A DNA stretch of 7,696 bases from DATKEH01 sp035546355 (lineage in GTDB: Bacteria > Acidobacteriota > Thermoanaerobaculia > Multivoradales > JAIOJS01): the NCBI GenBank assembly GCA_035546355.1, contig DATKEH010000331.1, positions 1 to 7,696 of the forward strand, read 5' to 3'. The translations under genes were made by a program, and so were the position numbers. This document shows positions 6,575-7,696 of the stretch, in pieces. The stretch's first letter is position 1; each line of letters starts with the position of its first letter. The notes beneath the pieces were generated by a model, which was given only the letters and a program-made list of their open reading frames with translations, was not told the DNA's origin and ran no database searches.

Positions 6575-6603
6575 CTTGACAGCCATGATAAAGTTCTGCC
6601 AAG
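6575..6603. promoter_or_regulatory. Inverted repeat with a consensus -35 box upstream of the secreted-protein gene
   Basis: CTTGACAG (6575-6582) and CTGCCAAG (6596-6603) form an inverted repeat with 7 of 8 positions matching and a 13-base spacer. The left arm contains a perfect TTGACA (6576-6581) on the plus strand, but no good -10 box follows at 16-18 bp. The right arm ends 12 bases before the ribosome site of the gene at 6633. It could be a dimeric operator or an mRNA hairpin in the leader. The rest of the 256-bp gap (6377-6632) holds nothing else I can identify. Confidence 0.35.
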
Positions 6604-6615
6604 AAACCTTTCGGT

Positions 6616-6624
6616 TAAGGAGGT
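6616..6624 (+). promoter_or_regulatory. Strong ribosome binding site that fixes the start of the secreted protein
   Basis: TAAGGAGGT is a near-perfect anti-16S match, placed eight bases before ATG 6633. It is the strongest Shine-Dalgarno sequence in the window and decides this start over GTG 6628, suggesting high expression. Confidence 0.8.
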
Positions 6625-6632
6625 CGAGTGCC

Positions 6633-7696
6633 ATGCAACGCTACGTGGTCGGTCTGTTGATCGGAGGGCTCGTTCTGGCATCGGCCGCGGCAGGCCAGGT
6701 GGTCGTGAACATCGACGCCACGGCCAACGACACCTCCAACCCCGTCACGGCCTTCCTCAGCGCGGGCAGCTACGTGGCCGTGCCGTTCGACAACAGCGGC
6801 GGCGGGGGTTTCATCGCCTGGAGCGCCTGGGACTCCACATCCGGCTGTGACGGCGAGGGAGCCAATTGCTCGCAAGGTTGGCTGAACACCTACCGGATAG
6901 CAGGGCCTGGCCAGCCGGAGGTTAGTGCTGGCGACGGCGGTATTTACGAGACCCCCGAGCTGGCGCTGGCCAATGCCGAGAGCCTCCCCTTCACGACCAC
7001 CGCGGACGGCCTCGTCCAGTTCTACATCTCGGACACCCCTCTCACCGACAACAGGGGAGGTATGTCGCTCCTCATCGAGGTCGCCGCCGGGCAGGCCGGG
7101 CGGTGCACCATCGACCAGGTGCCGGCGGCGACGCTGCTGCTGCCCTACTTCGAGGTCGACCTGGCCTGCGACGGGACGGGGATCACCACCCTGTTCTCGG
7201 TCAACAACGCGTCGGCCGCGGCGGGCATCGCCCACGTGGTGTTCTGGACCGACCTGTCGGTCCCCACCCTCGACTTCGACATCTACCTGACGGGCTTCGA
7301 CGTGGAGACCGTCAACCTGCGCGACGTGTTCTGCGACGGCAAGATCCCGGTCACCGCCGACCAGGGCGAGGACACGGCCACGGATTCGATCAGCCCGCAG
7401 GGCATCTGGTCCGAGGACGACGACTTCCCGGGTGCTTTCGGCCCGTGCGGCAACGTCTACCCGAGCCCGGCGCTGAACCAGACCTACCTGACCAACCACC
7501 TGCGGTCGATCCACACCGGCGGCGCGTCGTCCCTCTACGGCGGCAATTGCGGCGCCGAGGTGTTCGGCGACAACCTCGCCCGGGGCTACATCACCATCGA
7601 CAACGCCCTCCGCTGCAGCCTGCTGTTCCCGTCCGACGAGGGCTACTTCGCGGGCGAGGAGGGCGTGGCCAGCAACGTCAACCAGCTGTGGGGCGA
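6633..7696 (+). CDS. Secreted modular protein with possible PA-IL lectin-like N-terminal domain, partial
   Basis: An exported protein of unknown function, 354 codons visible and open at the right edge. Residues 1-21 are a Sec signal peptide (MQRYVVGLLIGG followed by LVLASAAAG) with Ala-x-Ala cleavage options near 18-21. Residues about 22-150 look like a beta-sandwich. The ending FYISDTPLTDNRGGMSLLIEV region resembles the calcium-site loop of PA-IL (LecA) galactose-binding lectins, with the D-x-P-x-T pattern at D134, P136 and T138. C72 and C79 may form a disulfide. Residues about 165-354 are a second region starting TLLLPYFEVDL, with SVNNASAAAGIAHVVFWTD, DFDIYLTGFD and LARGYITIDNALRC. This recalls a family of hypothetical secreted proteins I associate with Thermoanaerobaculia. 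No lipobox is seen after the signal peptide. An antisense open frame covers this region, but the strong ribosome site and signal peptide support the plus strand. Confidence 0.85.
   Translation, partial: MQRYVVGLLIGGLVLASAAAGQVVVNIDATANDTSNPVTAFLSAGSYVAVPFDNSGGGGFIAWSAWDSTSGCDGEGANCSQGWLNTYRIAGPGQPEVSAGDGGIYETPELALANAESLPFTTTADGLVQFYISDTPLTDNRGGMSLLIEVAAGQAGRCTIDQVPAATLLLPYFEVDLACDGTGITTLFSVNNASAAAGIAHVVFWTDLSVPTLDFDIYLTGFDVETVNLRDVFCDGKIPVTADQGEDTATDSISPQGIWSEDDDFPGAFGPCGNVYPSPALNQTYLTNHLRSIHTGGASSLYGGNCGAEVFGDNLARGYITIDNALRCSLLFPSDEGYFAGEEGVASNVNQLWG

Noticed and set aside
6615..7514. 299-codon minus-strand open frame opposite the secreted-protein gene
   Set aside because: The plus frame has a near-perfect ribosome site, a signal peptide and family-like motifs; the minus frame is Arg/Gly/Val-rich without motifs.

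Overview
The window is GC-rich (codon third positions mostly G/C) and comes from a bacterial chromosome. The best taxonomic guess is Acidobacteriota, possibly the Thermoanaerobaculia lineage. This rests mainly on the secreted protein at the right end, whose C-terminal part resembles a hypothetical-protein family I associate with that lineage. That is an inference from memory, not a search result. Gene density is high and almost everything is explained by seven protein genes. I see no tRNA, rRNA, CRISPR array, insertion sequence or integrase.

Left block (1-3100, minus strand): a three-gene operon read right to left. It holds a metallo-beta-lactamase-fold hydrolase, then a dihydrolipoyl dehydrogenase (E3) with its own N-terminal lipoyl domain, then the start of a dihydrolipoamide acyltransferase (E2) that runs off the left edge. 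The hydrolase stop codon overlaps the E3 start by one base. A strong GC hairpin sits between E3 and E2. The lipoyl domains of E3 and E2 are about 82% identical and share a 47-bp exact repeat, so E3 appears to have gained or homogenised its lipoyl domain from the neighbouring E2. Together E2 and E3 would serve a 2-oxo acid dehydrogenase complex; the E1 genes are not in view.

Middle block (3246-5290, plus strand): divergent from the first operon, a ParA-type ATPase without a ParB in view, overlapped by four bases by a patatin-like phospholipase/esterase gene that probably starts at TTG.

Right block: a class I (DhnA/FbaB-type) fructose-bisphosphate aldolase on the minus strand, converging on the patatin gene with only 9 bp between the stops. 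Then comes a 256-bp divergent intergenic region with promoter-like elements and an inverted repeat. Last is a plus-strand gene for an exported, cysteine-containing protein with a possible PA-IL lectin-like N-terminal domain, cut by the right edge.

Most of the window is ordinary metabolism. The points most worth a second look are the duplicated lipoyl domain in E3, the ParA-patatin pair, and the modular secreted protein.
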